Shown here piece by piece: positions 5,054 to 5,168 of a DNA stretch of 5,168 nucleotides. The position numbers and the translations under genes are program-made. Position 1 is the stretch's first letter, and each line of letters opens with the position of its first letter. This DNA is from Syntrophaceae bacterium CG2_30_49_12 (GTDB taxonomy: Bacteria > Desulfobacterota > Syntrophia > Syntrophales > CG2-30-49-12): contig MNZP01000009.1 of the NCBI GenBank assembly GCA_001873675.1, forward strand, positions 11,131 to 16,298, in the 5' to 3' direction. Under the pieces are notes generated by a model. That model did no database searches, was not told the DNA's origin, and worked only from the letters and a program-made list of their open reading frames with translations.

Positions 5054-5168
5054 GCAAAAGTCTTGAAATTAAAACGTAGCCGCAAACTTTAGTTTGCGTG
5101 TTTTCTTTGTTTTCAATATGTTACAAAACGCAGGCTAAAGCCTGCGGCTACCAGAATTGGACTTTTGC
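5054..5168. repeat. Palindromic MITE/REP-like element with two nested hairpins
   Basis: This 115-bp element is bounded by a perfect 9-bp inverted repeat, GCAAAAGTC (5054-5062) and GACTTTTGC (5160-5168). A second perfect 9-bp inverted pair lies inside: GTAGCCGCA (5076-5084) and TGCGGCTAC (5143-5151). Each inner arm carries its own hairpin with 8-bp arms and a 2-nt centre: CGCAAACT-TT-AGTTTGCG (5081-5098) and CGCAGGCT-AA-AGCCTGCG (5129-5146). The hairpins differ by paired changes that keep base pairing. No coding sequence was found inside. The form suits a dispersed non-autonomous repeat (MITE or REP-like) mobilised or maintained elsewhere in the genome. It ends exactly at the window edge, so the right boundary could be the tip of a larger element. 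There is no T-run after either stem, so it is not called a terminator. Confidence 0.75.

Noticed and set aside
5081..5146. Intrinsic terminators at the two hairpins
   Set aside because: Neither stem is followed by a T-run in a suitable direction, and the paired inverted layout with matched outer ends fits a repeat element better.
5054..5168. CRISPR repeat or integron attC site
   Set aside because: There are no regularly spaced direct repeats, and no integrase-type site features or gene cassette nearby.

Overview
The window looks like a metagenomic or draft-genome piece from an anaerobic bacterium, plausibly a Desulfobacterota (former Deltaproteobacteria) or syntrophic relative. I infer this from the gene mix (divergent methylmalonyl-CoA mutase-type paralogs, an SLC13/DASS carrier with CBS and response-regulator partners) and from the GTAGCCGCA-type palindromic repeat. 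There is no marker gene, so taxonomy is weakly supported. All recognisable genes lie on the minus strand and read right to left.

Right to centre (about 5168 to 1810): a palindromic repeat element (5054-5168) ends exactly at the window edge. A roughly 100-bp leader follows, then a compact cluster: a receiver-only response regulator (4947-4459), a two-CBS-domain protein (4433-3903), a 489-residue DASS/SLC13-type carrier (3847-2378), and an exported SBP_bac_3 ligand-binding domain protein (2364-1759). Gaps are 25, 55 and 13 nt, and the first three genes have clear Shine-Dalgarno sites. The cluster reads as one transport-and-sensing operon. I infer that the SBP domain was once the sensory front of a longer protein, possibly the histidine kinase partner of the response regulator.

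Centre (about 1800-1812): a sharp junction. The SBP gene stops matching its family near residue 186, and its last 15 or so codons run out of frame through the coding sequence of a different gene. From there to 827 lies the C-terminal part of a methylmalonyl-CoA mutase-type large subunit lacking its N-terminal half. Both genes are broken at the same point, either by a real deletion or rearrangement or by an assembly chimera.

Left (739-1): after an 87-nt gap, a second mutase-type gene starts with a good ribosome binding site and runs off the window edge. It is a paralog, not the missing half of the first. It keeps the family fold but has changed several residues that are active-site positions in the classical enzyme. 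The two mutase genes would form a tandem pair of unusual coenzyme-B12-dependent acyl-CoA mutase subunits. No separate B12-binding subunit is visible here.

No rRNA, tRNA, CRISPR array or transposase gene was seen.
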